From JBKDZR01 sp047971485 (GTDB lineage: Bacteria > Pseudomonadota > Alphaproteobacteria > Rhodobacterales > Rhodobacteraceae): 18,182 nucleotides of DNA. Position numbers and translations under genes: made by a program. Each line of letters opens with the position of its first letter. Position 1 is the stretch's first letter. The stretch spans positions 1 to 18,182 of the forward strand of contig JBKDZR010000035.1 of NCBI GenBank assembly GCA_047971485.1. Reading direction: 5' to 3'. Shown piece by piece: positions 6,941 to 14,605 of this stretch. The notes beneath the pieces were generated by a model. That model saw only the letters and a list, made by a program, of their open reading frames with translations, was not told the origin of the DNA and searched no databases.

Positions 6941-8851
6941 TCAAGCCATGGGCAGCAGAATGCCGGTGAAAAACGCCGCCAGTTCGGCATGGGCATCCAG
7001 CGGCAGGACATGGGCCACATATTGATCAGGCCGCACGATCAACAAGGCCCCTTCTTGACGATTAATTCCTCTTAAATCAAATATATCCACATTATTCTTC
7101 ATGTTGGCGCAGAACATCTTCTCGTAATCCACCAACCCCAGCGCGCCCTTGCGTGGCAACAGTGCCGCCGGCAGGGTTTCCAGCGCCAGCGCGCGATAGG
7201 GGTGCTGGAACACTGCCCGCAGGTCGATCACCGCATCGGGGTCCGCCCCCTGTGGTGTAAAGCGACGCAGGGGCGAGGTGGGATCCTCATGAAGGAACCG
7301 ACACAGCCGACGAATGGCGGACCCCTCGGCCGCCGGGTCAGACGCAGGGCAGAAGGCAAATACCCGCCAGCGCGTATCCGCCAGCACCGTATGGCCCAGC
7401 TCCATCGGCTTGGCATCGGCCAGCCGGATCACCGGGGCGGAATGAAACCGGGTGCCGATCTCGAACCCCTTGGCCAAGCCTTGCCATGTTGCCGCACCGG
7501 TCAGGGCCGAGGGCGTGTAGGTCACCGACATGCCGGCCGTGTAGCGGCCATGTTCAATGAAATAGCGCTGGAATTTCGGGGTATCGCCCTCATCTGTCTC
7601 GGGCCGTTCGCTCATGATCCGGGACCATTCCCGATCAAAGCGGATCAGATCTTCGGCCACGGCCTGACGCTCGGCCGAATAGCTGTGCAGGATTTCCGGT
7701 GGGCAGCGGCCGGTCAGCACCGAGGCCAGCTTCCAGCCCAGGTTGAAGGCATCGCCCATGGACACGTTCATCCCCTGGCCGGCCTTGGGGCTGTGGGTGT
7801 GGCAGGCATCGCCGGCGATGAACACATGGGGCAACCGGGTGGCAACCTGATCGGCAGGCACGTCATCGAACTTGTCGGTCAGTCGCTGGCCGATCTCGTA
7901 GACCGACCACCAGGCCACCTGTTCCACCGACAGATCATAGGGCCGGAAAATGCGCTGTGCCGCCGCGATCAGGGAGTCGATGGTCAGGTTGCGGTTGGCG
8001 ACGCGCTCATTCTTATCCAGTTTGTCCAGCTCGATATAAAAACGGGTCAGATAGCCACCTTCGCGCGGGATGATGATGATATTGCCCTGACTCGCCGACT
8101 GGATCAGCGTCTTGCAGCGGATATCGGGAAAATCGGTGACGGCCAGCACATCCATGACCCCCCAGGCCTGATTGGCGGAATCGCCCACCAGTTCCCGCCC
8201 GATGGCCTTGCGCACCGCACTGCGTGCGCCATCGCACCCCACCACATAGCGGGCCTGAACCGTGCGCTTTTCGCCCTCATGCCCCGGGTCCACCCGCTCC
8301 AGCGTGACTGTCACCGGATGCGTGCCGCCCATGGGATCAACCACCAGATTCACCAGTTGCAAATTGTAATCCGGCACCAGACGCGAGGGGGATTTGCGCA
8401 TGACCTCCAGATACATGTCATGGACCCGCGCCTGATTGAGGATGATATGGGGCATCTCCGACAGCCCGTCTTCGACATCCTGAATGCGGCCATTGCGGAT
8501 GATCTGGTCGGGCTGATCCGGGTCCGGCTTCCAAAAGGTGGTTTCATTGACCCAATAGCCCTGCTTCAACACCTTCTCGGCAAAGCCATAGGCGTTGAAC
8601 ATTTCCATGGACCGACAGGAAATGCCGTCCGCCTGCCCCTTTTCCATCGGTCCTGACCTGCGTTCCACCAGCCGGGTGGTGATCTGCGGAAAAGCGGCCA
8701 GTTGCGCCGCCAGGGTCAGGCCCGCCGGGCCGCTGCCGACGATCAGGACATCCACCTTTTCCGGCAGGGGCGTGGCGACATCGCTGCGTCCAGGCGCAGC
8801 CTGGGACAGTTCGGGGTCGCCCGGCCGGAATCCGTTGAGATGGTATTGCAT
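6941..8851 (-). CDS. mobA: FAD-dependent aromatic hydroxylase, 3-hydroxybenzoate 4-monooxygenase-like
   Basis: A 636-residue class A flavin monooxygenase of the phenol-2-monooxygenase/MobA group, which uses NADPH and O2 to convert 3-hydroxybenzoate to protocatechuate. The three FAD/NADPH signatures are in order: GSGPAG (39-44), the DG motif in VVGCDGARSAVRK (203-215) and the GD motif in FIAGDACHTHSPKAGQGMN (344-362). The C-terminal thioredoxin-like domain (about 460-636) is present, as in MobA (about 640 residues). Asp75, His135 and Lys247 fall at positions I recall as substrate-binding residues of Comamonas testosteroni MobA; that is from memory. The start has GGGGAAAG just upstream. A divergent MarR gene lies 127 bases away with a candidate operator between. 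Phenol 2-monooxygenase or another hydroxybenzoate hydroxylase is the main alternative. Confidence 0.85.
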   Translation of the reverse strand: MQYHLNGFRPGDPELSQAAPGRSDVATPLPEKVDVLIVGSGPAGLTLAAQLAAFPQITTRLVERRSGPMEKGQADGISCRSMEMFNAYGFAEKVLKQGYWVNETTFWKPDPDQPDQIIRNGRIQDVEDGLSEMPHIILNQARVHDMYLEVMRKSPSRLVPDYNLQLVNLVVDPMGGTHPVTVTLERVDPGHEGEKRTVQARYVVGCDGARSAVRKAIGRELVGDSANQAWGVMDVLAVTDFPDIRCKTLIQSASQGNIIIIPREGGYLTRFYIELDKLDKNERVANRNLTIDSLIAAAQRIFRPYDLSVEQVAWWSVYEIGQRLTDKFDDVPADQVATRLPHVFIAGDACHTHSPKAGQGMNVSMGDAFNLGWKLASVLTGRCPPEILHSYSAERQAVAEDLIRFDREWSRIMSERPETDEGDTPKFQRYFIEHGRYTAGMSVTYTPSALTGAATWQGLAKGFEIGTRFHSAPVIRLADAKPMELGHTVLADTRWRVFAFCPASDPAAEGSAIRRLCRFLHEDPTSPLRRFTPQGADPDAVIDLRAVFQHPYRALALETLPAALLPRKGALGLVDYEKMFCANMKNNVDIFDLRGINRQEGALLIVRPDQYVAHVLPLDAHAELAAFFTGILLPMA

Positions 8852-8874
8852 GGCTTTCCCCTGTCAGGCCCAAA

Positions 8875-8896
8875 ATTAATAAGTCAGCTTACCAAT
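8875..8896. promoter_or_regulatory. Imperfect 22-base palindrome between mobA and marR (candidate MarR operator)
   Basis: Arms ATTAATAAG (8875-8883) and CTTACCAAT (8888-8896), separated by four bases, match at seven of nine positions as an inverted repeat. Size and symmetry fit a MarR dimer site. It overlaps the proposed mobA -10 (8892-8897), so binding would repress mobA. Confidence 0.5.
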
Positions 8897-8920
8897 GTCG
8901 CGATTCCAGCTTTCGGTCAA
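8892..8920 (-). promoter_or_regulatory. Candidate mobA promoter
   Basis: On the minus strand TTGACC (8920-8915), a 17-base spacer and CATTGG (8897-8892). The -10 is poor by the general consensus, but the candidate atoE promoter has the same layout (TTGACC, 17 bases, CATTGT). Confidence 0.35.
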
Positions 8921-8927
8921 CGAAAAA

Positions 8928-8941
8928 GTATGTGTAGATAC
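8928..8941 (+). promoter_or_regulatory. Second small dyad upstream of marR
   Basis: GTAT (8928-8931) and ATAC (8938-8941) form a short dyad around GTGTAG, 38 bases before the marR start. It could be a secondary regulator site or part of the marR promoter; four-base arms are weak evidence. Confidence 0.2.
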
Positions 8942-8978
8942 CATTAGCCCGAAACCACATGGCCAGACGGCGGACCCC

Positions 8979-9440
8979 ATGAATGAAGACGCCCTGAACA
9001 CTGTCAGCTTCAGCCTGCCCGGCCATCTCATCCGGCGGATGCACCAGATTTCAACCCAGGTCTTTGCCCAGAACATGCGTGCGGCGGGGCTGGACCTGAC
9101 GCCGGTGCAGTTCGCCGCACTGGACGCGCTGCGCCACAAGCCCGGCATCGACCAGGCCGGACTTGCCCAGGCCATCGACAAGGACAAGGCCACGATCGGC
9201 GCCGTTGTCGACCGGCTGGAACAGAAGGGGCTGGTGACGCGGACCATCAACCGCCGCGACAAGCGGGCCCGCGCGGTCAGCCTGACGGCAAAGGGGGACA
9301 AGCTGCTGATCACGGCCTTGCCCGTGGTTCGCCGTCTCCAGCTGGATATCCTGCCCGGGCTGACGACAGACGAATACCGGCACTTCATCACCCTGGCGAC
9401 CAAGGTCGCCCGTGCGGCGGGCACCACCGGCCCGGGCTGA
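8979..9440 (+). CDS. MarR-family transcriptional regulator
   Basis: A 153-residue winged-helix regulator of normal MarR length. Helices at about 12-34 and 122-148 would form the dimer interface. The DNA-binding core is LTPVQFAALDAL (40-51), GIDQAGLAQAIDKDKATIGAVVDRLEQKGLV (56-86), and the wing RTINRRDKRARAVSLTAKG (88-106) with the conserved Asp-x-Arg near the wing tip. ATG 8979 is chosen because GGCGGA lies just upstream and the MarR fold starts there; an in-frame ATG at 8895 would begin inside the candidate operator. Divergent placement from mobA argues for control of that gene by an aromatic-acid ligand, the usual logic of MarR regulators of hydroxybenzoate and hydroxycinnamate genes (inference). 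Confidence 0.92.
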   Translation: MNEDALNTVSFSLPGHLIRRMHQISTQVFAQNMRAAGLDLTPVQFAALDALRHKPGIDQAGLAQAIDKDKATIGAVVDRLEQKGLVTRTINRRDKRARAVSLTAKGDKLLITALPVVRRLQLDILPGLTTDEYRHFITLATKVARAAGTTGPG

Positions 9441-9522
9441 CACCGACACGGGCCTTCCCCGCGCCCGTCAGGATCACACCGCGAAGCGACCGGATTTTGA
9501 TCCGCTCACAGCGCTGTTATCA

Positions 9523-10138
9523 TCAGCCGATGGTGGCCTTGGCAGCGAGGGCGGCCCGCATCTCTGGGGGCATGGCACAGAAGGTCACGCCGGATTTCTC
9601 CATCGCCTCGCGGTTCGGGGCCTGTTTATCCATGACCATCTGGGTAAAATGGTCGCCGCATCCTGCGCCGTCTGGGCAACAATGGCCTGATCCTCGGGGC
9701 TGAGCGCCTGATAGGCCGCCTCGGACACATAGACCGAGTTCTGCGGATACATTATCTGCGCATCGCTGACATAGGGCAGCACTTCGTAGAATTTCGACGA
9801 AAAGGCCTGCTCACAGCGGATTCCGTCATACCGGCCACCCCCTGGCTGAGGCCCATATAGGTTTCGCCATAGGAAATCGTCACCGGCACGGTGGCAAGCG
9901 CGCTCCACCCGGCGATGAACATCGGCAGATTGAATGAGCGAGCCCGCTTGCCGACGATGTCCTCGGGCGCGGTGACGCAGCTTTCCTTGGTCAGGAACAC
10001 GCGCGGCAGGCGGAACCAGTTTGTCGCCAGGATCCGCACGTTGAATTCATCGGCCAGCCGGGTGTTCAGTTCCGCCGCCATGTCTGACTGCATGAAGCTG
10101 AGGAAATGTTCCTGGTTCTTGAGCACAAAAGGTGCACC
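9523..10138 (-). pseudogene. Decayed TRAP transporter solute-binding protein (DctP), truncated and frameshifted
   Basis: Three reading frames in succession spell one DctP-like protein. Frame A (10138 to about 9840) has PFVLKNQEHFLSFMQ, WFRLPRVFLTKE, PEDIVGKRARSFNLPMFIAGW and TISYGETYMGLSQG. After a shift near 9830-9845, frame B (to about 9660) has DGIRCEQAFSSKFYEVLPYVSD and SEAAYQALSPEDQAIVAQTAQDA. After a second shift near 9655-9662, frame C continues GDHFTQMVMDKQAPNREAMEKSG to a TGA at 9525-9523. DctP proteins are about 320-340 residues; the first 110-130, including the signal peptide, are missing. No dctQ or dctM membrane partner is present, so the transporter is not functional here. It may once have imported a dicarboxylate or aromatic acid. 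Sequencing error could explain one shift but not the truncation. Confidence 0.8.
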
Positions 10139-10239
10139 GGCAGGCCCGCCCCACAGGCGGCAATCGCCGCCGACATGCCCGCGGGTCCAGCCCCGATCAC
10201 GGAACCCGGCCCGCACCTGTCGCGCGGACCGGGCAGTCC
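10126..10239 (-). pseudogene. Fragment of the N-terminal Rossmann fold of an FAD-dependent oxidoreductase, fused to the DctP remnant
   Basis: Directly after the atoE stop, the minus strand encodes SVIGAGPAGMSAAIAACGAG and LPVHLL (10203 to 10126), a canonical GxGxxG dinucleotide-binding beta-alpha-beta unit. It is open for about 37 codons and has no plausible ATG. It then passes into the DctP remnant in another frame, with the join near 10126-10138. This looks like a deletion scar joining two once separate genes. It is not part of AtoE, although it is in the same frame behind TGA and TAG stops. Confidence 0.6.
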
Positions 10240-10242
10240 CTA

Positions 10243-11550
10243 TCAGAACAGCGTCAGACCCAGGGTGATCAGAACCCCGCTGACCACCAGTTGCACGACG
10301 CAGAACCCCATGATGTCCTTCGCCCGCAGCCCGGCGATCCCAAGCAGCGGTAGCGCCCAGAACGGCTGGATCATGTTGGTCCAGGCATCGCCCCAGGCCA
10401 CGGCCATCGCGGCACGGGCGGCATCGACCCCCAACGCCTCGGCCGCCGGCAGGATCACCGGGGCCTGCACTGCCCATTGGCCACCCCCCGAGGGGACGAA
10501 GAAGTTGACGATGCCCGCGCTGAGGAAGGCCCAGAACGGAAAGCTTTCGGGACTGGCCAGCGACACCAGCCCGTCCGAGATCGACGCAGCCAGACCGGAC
10601 CCGACCATCACCGCCATGATCCCGGAATAGAACGGGAACTGGATCACGATCCCGGCCGCGCCTTTCACCCCCTCTTGCAGGCTGATCAGCAGGTTATAGG
10701 GCGTGCCATGCAGCAGGATCGCCAGGGTCAGGAACAAGAAGTTCACGACATTCAGCGACAGCGTGCCCCCCTTCAGGAAATAGATCAGCAACCAGACGGC
10801 ACCGGCCGCCCCGACAATCCAGGACAGGATCGGGCTGCGTTCCAGCCGGTCGGCGGGGGTCAGGGCGGCGCGGTCTTCCGCGCTGGCCTCGACCAGCTTG
10901 CTGCGGTCGACATAGATGCTGTCCTGCGGCGCCGGCATCATCATGCGGTTAACCAGGGGCACGGCGATGAACAGGGCCGCCACGATGATCAGGTTGAACG
11001 GTGCGAAGATTGTCTGGGATGTCCCGATCACCCCGATCGCACTGGCAAACGGGTGGCCCTCGGTGGCGATGGCCAGCGGGATGGATCCGGCCAGCCCGCC
11101 ATGCCAGACAAGGAACCCCGAATAGGCCGAGGCGATCAGAAGCCGGTAATCGACCTCCACCTTGCGGGCCAGTTCCTTGGCGAACAGCGCCCCGACGATC
11201 AGCCCGAAGCCCCAGTTCAGCCAGCTGGCCGCCAGCGAAACCACCGTCACCAGGACAATGGCGCCCCGCGCGCTTGAGGCGATACCCGCTATCCGGGCCA
11301 GCAACCGGCGCACCAGCGGCGTTGAGGCCATCATGTAGCCCGCGACCAGCACGAACACCATCTGCATCGAGAATTGCAGCAGCGTCCAAAAGCCGTTGCC
11401 CCACATCTCGACCACCGCCAGCGGCCCGACGCCTTCGAACAGAACGGCGCAGGCCATGACGACAACGGTGAGAAACAGCACGAAGATATAAGGGTCGGGC
11501 AGGTAACGCTCAACCAGGGCAACAAGTGGTTTGGTCAGTGTCGATAACAT
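10243..11550 (-). CDS. atoE: AtoE-family short-chain fatty acid transporter
   Basis: A 435-residue polytopic inner-membrane protein of the COG2031/AtoE family, which imports short-chain fatty acids such as acetoacetate or butyrate. Around ten hydrophobic segments are visible, beginning at YIFVLFLTVVVMACAVLF. Family-typical stretches include EMWGNGFWTLLQFSMQM, LNWGFGLIVGALFAKELAR, YSGFLVWHGGLAGSIPL, FPFYSGIMAVM, FFVPSGGGQWAVQAPVILPA and WGDAWTNMIQPFWALPLLG. Length agrees with the family (430-470). ATG 11550 is supported by AAAGGA eight bases upstream. It is divergent from mprF and followed by the pseudogene scar, so a partner gene may have been lost. The actual substrate could be another short carboxylate. 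Confidence 0.92.
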   Translation of the reverse strand: MLSTLTKPLVALVERYLPDPYIFVLFLTVVVMACAVLFEGVGPLAVVEMWGNGFWTLLQFSMQMVFVLVAGYMMASTPLVRRLLARIAGIASSARGAIVLVTVVSLAASWLNWGFGLIVGALFAKELARKVEVDYRLLIASAYSGFLVWHGGLAGSIPLAIATEGHPFASAIGVIGTSQTIFAPFNLIIVAALFIAVPLVNRMMMPAPQDSIYVDRSKLVEASAEDRAALTPADRLERSPILSWIVGAAGAVWLLIYFLKGGTLSLNVVNFLFLTLAILLHGTPYNLLISLQEGVKGAAGIVIQFPFYSGIMAVMVGSGLAASISDGLVSLASPESFPFWAFLSAGIVNFFVPSGGGQWAVQAPVILPAAEALGVDAARAAMAVAWGDAWTNMIQPFWALPLLGIAGLRAKDIMGFCVVQLVVSGVLITLGLTLF

Positions 11551-11858
11551 TCCATATGTCCTTTCTCACCCGCGGGGCGGCCGGCCACCCGGTTCTGCCG
11601 CAAGGCAAATGATCATCCGCGCAGTTCTGACAATGATCCGGCTGGAACAACAGGTCAAATTGACGCGAATTCCGGATACGGAGGCTTGCGGCCGAATCCT
11701 TCGCCTTGCAGAATGCCGGATATGGGACGGTCTGGCAGCGGCTTACGGTTTTGTAAGACCTCTGCGTCATCACATCAGTGGCTTCCAGTCTTCACCCGTT
11801 TCGCATATCCTGCACGCACTGCATCAACATCGTGACCATCGCACCATCCGCAAGCCGC
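11551..11858. other. Divergent intergenic region between atoE and mprF
   Basis: A 308-base region without a convincing gene; the reading frame of mprF extends back to 11778 but that part is not conserved-looking. It holds an 11-base palindrome GTCAAATTGAC (11654-11664), the proposed atoE promoter, and a small CTTAC...GTAAG dyad at 11742-11757. No clear mprF promoter is visible. Confidence 0.55.
11630..11658 (-). promoter_or_regulatory. Candidate atoE promoter
   Basis: On the minus strand TTGACC (11658-11653), a 17-base spacer and CATTGT (11635-11630), 80 bases before the atoE start. The -35 lies within the palindrome GTCAAATTGAC (11654-11664). Confidence 0.35.
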
Positions 11859-14441
11859 ATGGCCCTGAAACTGCACGCCTTGCGCGGCGCGCTGCCCGTT
11901 CTTCTGGGTGCGGGCCTGTTCGTGCTGGGGCTTTATGCGCTCTATCACCTGCTGCGTCCGGTCAATCCGGCCGATGTCATGGCACAGATCCGGGCCATTC
12001 CGCCGGTCACGCTGGGGGCGGCCCTGGGGGCGACGGCCCTGGGCTATGGCGCGCTTGTCTTCTATGACTGGTTCGGATTGCGGTTCATCGGCAAGACACT
12101 GCCATCAGGCCTTGTCGCCATCGGCGGGTTTCTGGGCTGCGCCTTCGGCAACACGATCGGGATCAGCGCGGTTTCGGGCGGTGCCGTGCGCTATCGGATC
12201 TATTCAGCGGCAGGGTTGAATGCCTTCGAGGTGGCCACCCTATCCGGCTATATCGCCGTTACCATGGGGGTCGGCCTGACCCTGGTCGGGCTGGGCGCAT
12301 TGGCCGTGCATCCCGCAGCCGTCGGCACCTATCTGCCCTATGGGCAAGGGACAATCCGCCTGGTTTCCGGCCTGTGCGTTGTGCTTTCTCTGGCCGTCAT
12401 CATCTGGCTGTCAGCCAGCCAGCGCCGCCTGATCCTTCGGGGGACCACCCTGCGCCTGCCCCGCCTGCCCGACCTGACTGGCCAACTTGCCGCAACGCTG
12501 ATCGACATCATCACCGCCGCTTTCGCCCTGTGGATCCTGTTGCCGGTCGGCAAGCCCGATTTTGCCGTTTTTCTGGCCGTTTACGCAGCGGCCACCATGC
12601 TTGGTGTGCTCAGCCATGTTCCCGGCGGGGTGGGCGTCTTCGAGACCGTGATCATCGGAACGCTACCAGCCACAGTGCAGGTGGGCGATGCCGCCGCCGC
12701 GCTGTTGTTGTTCCGGTTGATCTATTTCCTTGTGCCCTTCGCCCTGGCCTTTGTCCTGGTCGCGCTGAACGAACTGCGCCTGTCCAGCGGTCTGCGGAAG
12801 GCAATCCTGACCCGTATGCCAGAGATCCGCCCCGCCATGGCAACACTGCACGGGCTGTCGCCGATGCTGGTTGCGGCGGTCGTGTTCGGCTACGGGATCT
12901 GGGTGCTGCTGGTGACGATGATCCCGTCGGTGGGCGCCGGCGCCATGGCCGAGGCAGATCTGGTCGGCACCCTGCTACTGGAAGGCGGGACCATCGCATC
13001 AGCCATGGCCGGGGTGATGCTGCTGATCGTTTCCCATGGGCTGGCGCGCCGTGTCGCCTCGGCCTGGTGGTTTGCCATCGGGGCATTGATGGCCGGGGCA
13101 GCCGCCTCGGCCCTGAACAATGTCGGGCTTGAAAACGCCGCGTTCCTCGGCATCGGGGCCCTGACACTGATCCCCTGTCGCAAAGCGTTTGACCGGCCTG
13201 GCAGCCTGACCGAGGGCATCTTCGGGCCACGCTGGTTCATCACGGTATTCAGTGTCAGTATCGCCGCTGCCGCGTTCTTTTTCTTCATGCACAAGACTGT
13301 CCCCTATTCCAGCGACCTGTGGTCCGAGTTTTCGCCGGAATCGACCACGCCACGGGCGTTGCGGGCCGGACTGGCGGCAACCGCGCTGCTGCTGCTTTTT
13401 GGTGTGTTCACCTTGACCCGGCCCCTGCGTCTGACCCCGGCCGAGGCCTCCGATGTGACAGCCCTGGCCCGGGGAGCGGCACTTTGCGCGGCGGGCGACG
13501 ATCCCCAGGCCTGGCTCAGCCAAACCGGGGACAAGCGCTTTTTGTTCTCCGATAGCGGCCGATCCTTCCTGATATATGCCGTGCGCGGCGGATCCTGGGT
13601 GGCACTTGGTGATCCGGTGGGCGACCCGGTCGAATTCGAGGCCCTCTGCTGGTCCTTTGCCGATCAGGCCGCCCGGGCAAACGGCCGCCCCGTCTTTTAT
13701 GAAGTCAGCGGCCGCAATCTGGCCCTCTGGGTCGAACTTGGCCTAAGCCTGAACAAGATCGGGGAAGAAGCGGTGATCTCGCTGCCCCGCTTCAGCCTGG
13801 CCGGGAAGCGGTTCAGGACGATGCGCGCGGCCCTGAACAAGCGCCAGCGCGACGGCTATGACTTTGCCCTGCTGGCCGCCCCCCATGATCCCGCGCTGTT
13901 CGACCGGCTGCGCGACATTTCCGATGCCTGGCTGGGGGGCAAGACCGGCCGGGAAAAGGGCTTTTCCGTGGGCCGGTTCGATCCCGCCTATCTGGCGCAT
14001 TTCGACATCGCCGTGGTCCGCAAGGCCGGCCAGATCATCGCCTTCGCCAACATCCTGCCGGCAGCGGACGGACGGCGGCTGGCGGTGGATCTGATGCGCT
14101 ATCTTCCCCAGGAAACCTCGGGCATCATGGAATACATGTTCCTGTGTCTGATCACCCATTACCAGGCCCAGGGCGCCGAGGAATTCAGCCTGGGCACCGC
14201 GCCGCTGGCCGGTCTGTCGGAACGCGCCGTCGCCCGGTCCTGGAACCGGTTCGGCCGGCTGATCTATCGCCACGGCCGGGCCTTTTACAACTTTGAGGGC
14301 CTGCGCGCCTTCAAGCAGAAATTTCAGCCCGAATGGCGGCCGCGCTATCTGGCCCTGCCCCCGCATGTTTCCCCGGTGATCGCCATGCGCGATACGGCCC
14401 TGCTGATCGCGGGGTCGGCCCGGGGCCTGATCGTGAAATAG
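11859..14441 (+). CDS. mprF: Bifunctional phosphatidylglycerol lysyltransferase/flippase
   Basis: An 860-residue inner-membrane protein that transfers an amino acid, usually lysine from Lys-tRNA, to phosphatidylglycerol and flips the product, lowering surface negative charge and sensitivity to cationic peptides. Residues about 10-520 contain some 13-14 hydrophobic segments, including the UPF0104-type flippase region (SGGAVRYRIYSAAGLNAFEVATLSGY; SHVPGGVGVFETVIIG). Residues about 535-860 are the cytosolic DUF2156/GNAT-like synthase domain, with GGSWVALGDPVGDP, KRFRTMRAALNKRQRDGY, ANILPAADGRRLAVDLMRY, GIMEYMFL and LGTAPLAGL. The specificity may be lysine or alanine. ATG 11859 is chosen because the cytosolic lead into TM1 starts there; GTG 11832 or 11778 are possible. 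It is divergent from atoE and has no operon partner. Confidence 0.93.
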   Translation: MALKLHALRGALPVLLGAGLFVLGLYALYHLLRPVNPADVMAQIRAIPPVTLGAALGATALGYGALVFYDWFGLRFIGKTLPSGLVAIGGFLGCAFGNTIGISAVSGGAVRYRIYSAAGLNAFEVATLSGYIAVTMGVGLTLVGLGALAVHPAAVGTYLPYGQGTIRLVSGLCVVLSLAVIIWLSASQRRLILRGTTLRLPRLPDLTGQLAATLIDIITAAFALWILLPVGKPDFAVFLAVYAAATMLGVLSHVPGGVGVFETVIIGTLPATVQVGDAAAALLLFRLIYFLVPFALAFVLVALNELRLSSGLRKAILTRMPEIRPAMATLHGLSPMLVAAVVFGYGIWVLLVTMIPSVGAGAMAEADLVGTLLLEGGTIASAMAGVMLLIVSHGLARRVASAWWFAIGALMAGAAASALNNVGLENAAFLGIGALTLIPCRKAFDRPGSLTEGIFGPRWFITVFSVSIAAAAFFFFMHKTVPYSSDLWSEFSPESTTPRALRAGLAATALLLLFGVFTLTRPLRLTPAEASDVTALARGAALCAAGDDPQAWLSQTGDKRFLFSDSGRSFLIYAVRGGSWVALGDPVGDPVEFEALCWSFADQAARANGRPVFYEVSGRNLALWVELGLSLNKIGEEAVISLPRFSLAGKRFRTMRAALNKRQRDGYDFALLAAPHDPALFDRLRDISDAWLGGKTGREKGFSVGRFDPAYLAHFDIAVVRKAGQIIAFANILPAADGRRLAVDLMRYLPQETSGIMEYMFLCLITHYQAQGAEEFSLGTAPLAGLSERAVARSWNRFGRLIYRHGRAFYNFEGLRAFKQKFQPEWRPRYLALPPHVSPVIAMRDTALLIAGSARGLIVK

Positions 14442-14573
14442 CCCGGTGGCCCCGGCCTCGGCCAGTGTCTTCCGTCGTCGCTCGTCTGATCAGCCGTGCC
14501 TCGACACGGGCGGCGTTTTCTGACCAGCGGTGCCCGTCCTGGGACGCGTGTCGTCGATGCCGGGATTCGCCCC

Positions 14574-14599
14574 CGGTTCGGAGAGGCGTGACCGAACCG
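14574..14599. repeat. Hairpin between convergent mprF and VIT transporter genes
   Basis: Perfect 8-base arms CGGTTCGG (14574-14581) and CCGAACCG (14592-14599) around a 10-base loop, seven bases beyond the VIT gene stop. It is placed as a terminator for the two convergent genes, but no T run follows on either strand. Confidence 0.35.
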
Positions 14600-14605
14600 C
14601 CCCGA

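Noticed and set aside
7202..8656. Long plus-strand open frame (484 codons) opposite mobA
   Set aside because: Antisense shadow of mobA; composition is low-complexity and no motif is seen.
9448..9468. ACGGGC...GCCCGT hairpin after marR as a terminator
   Set aside because: Six base pairs, no T run; too weak to call although its position is suitable.
13743..14366. Minus-strand open frame inside mprF
   Set aside because: Fully inside the conserved synthase domain of MprF on the other strand; shadow frame.
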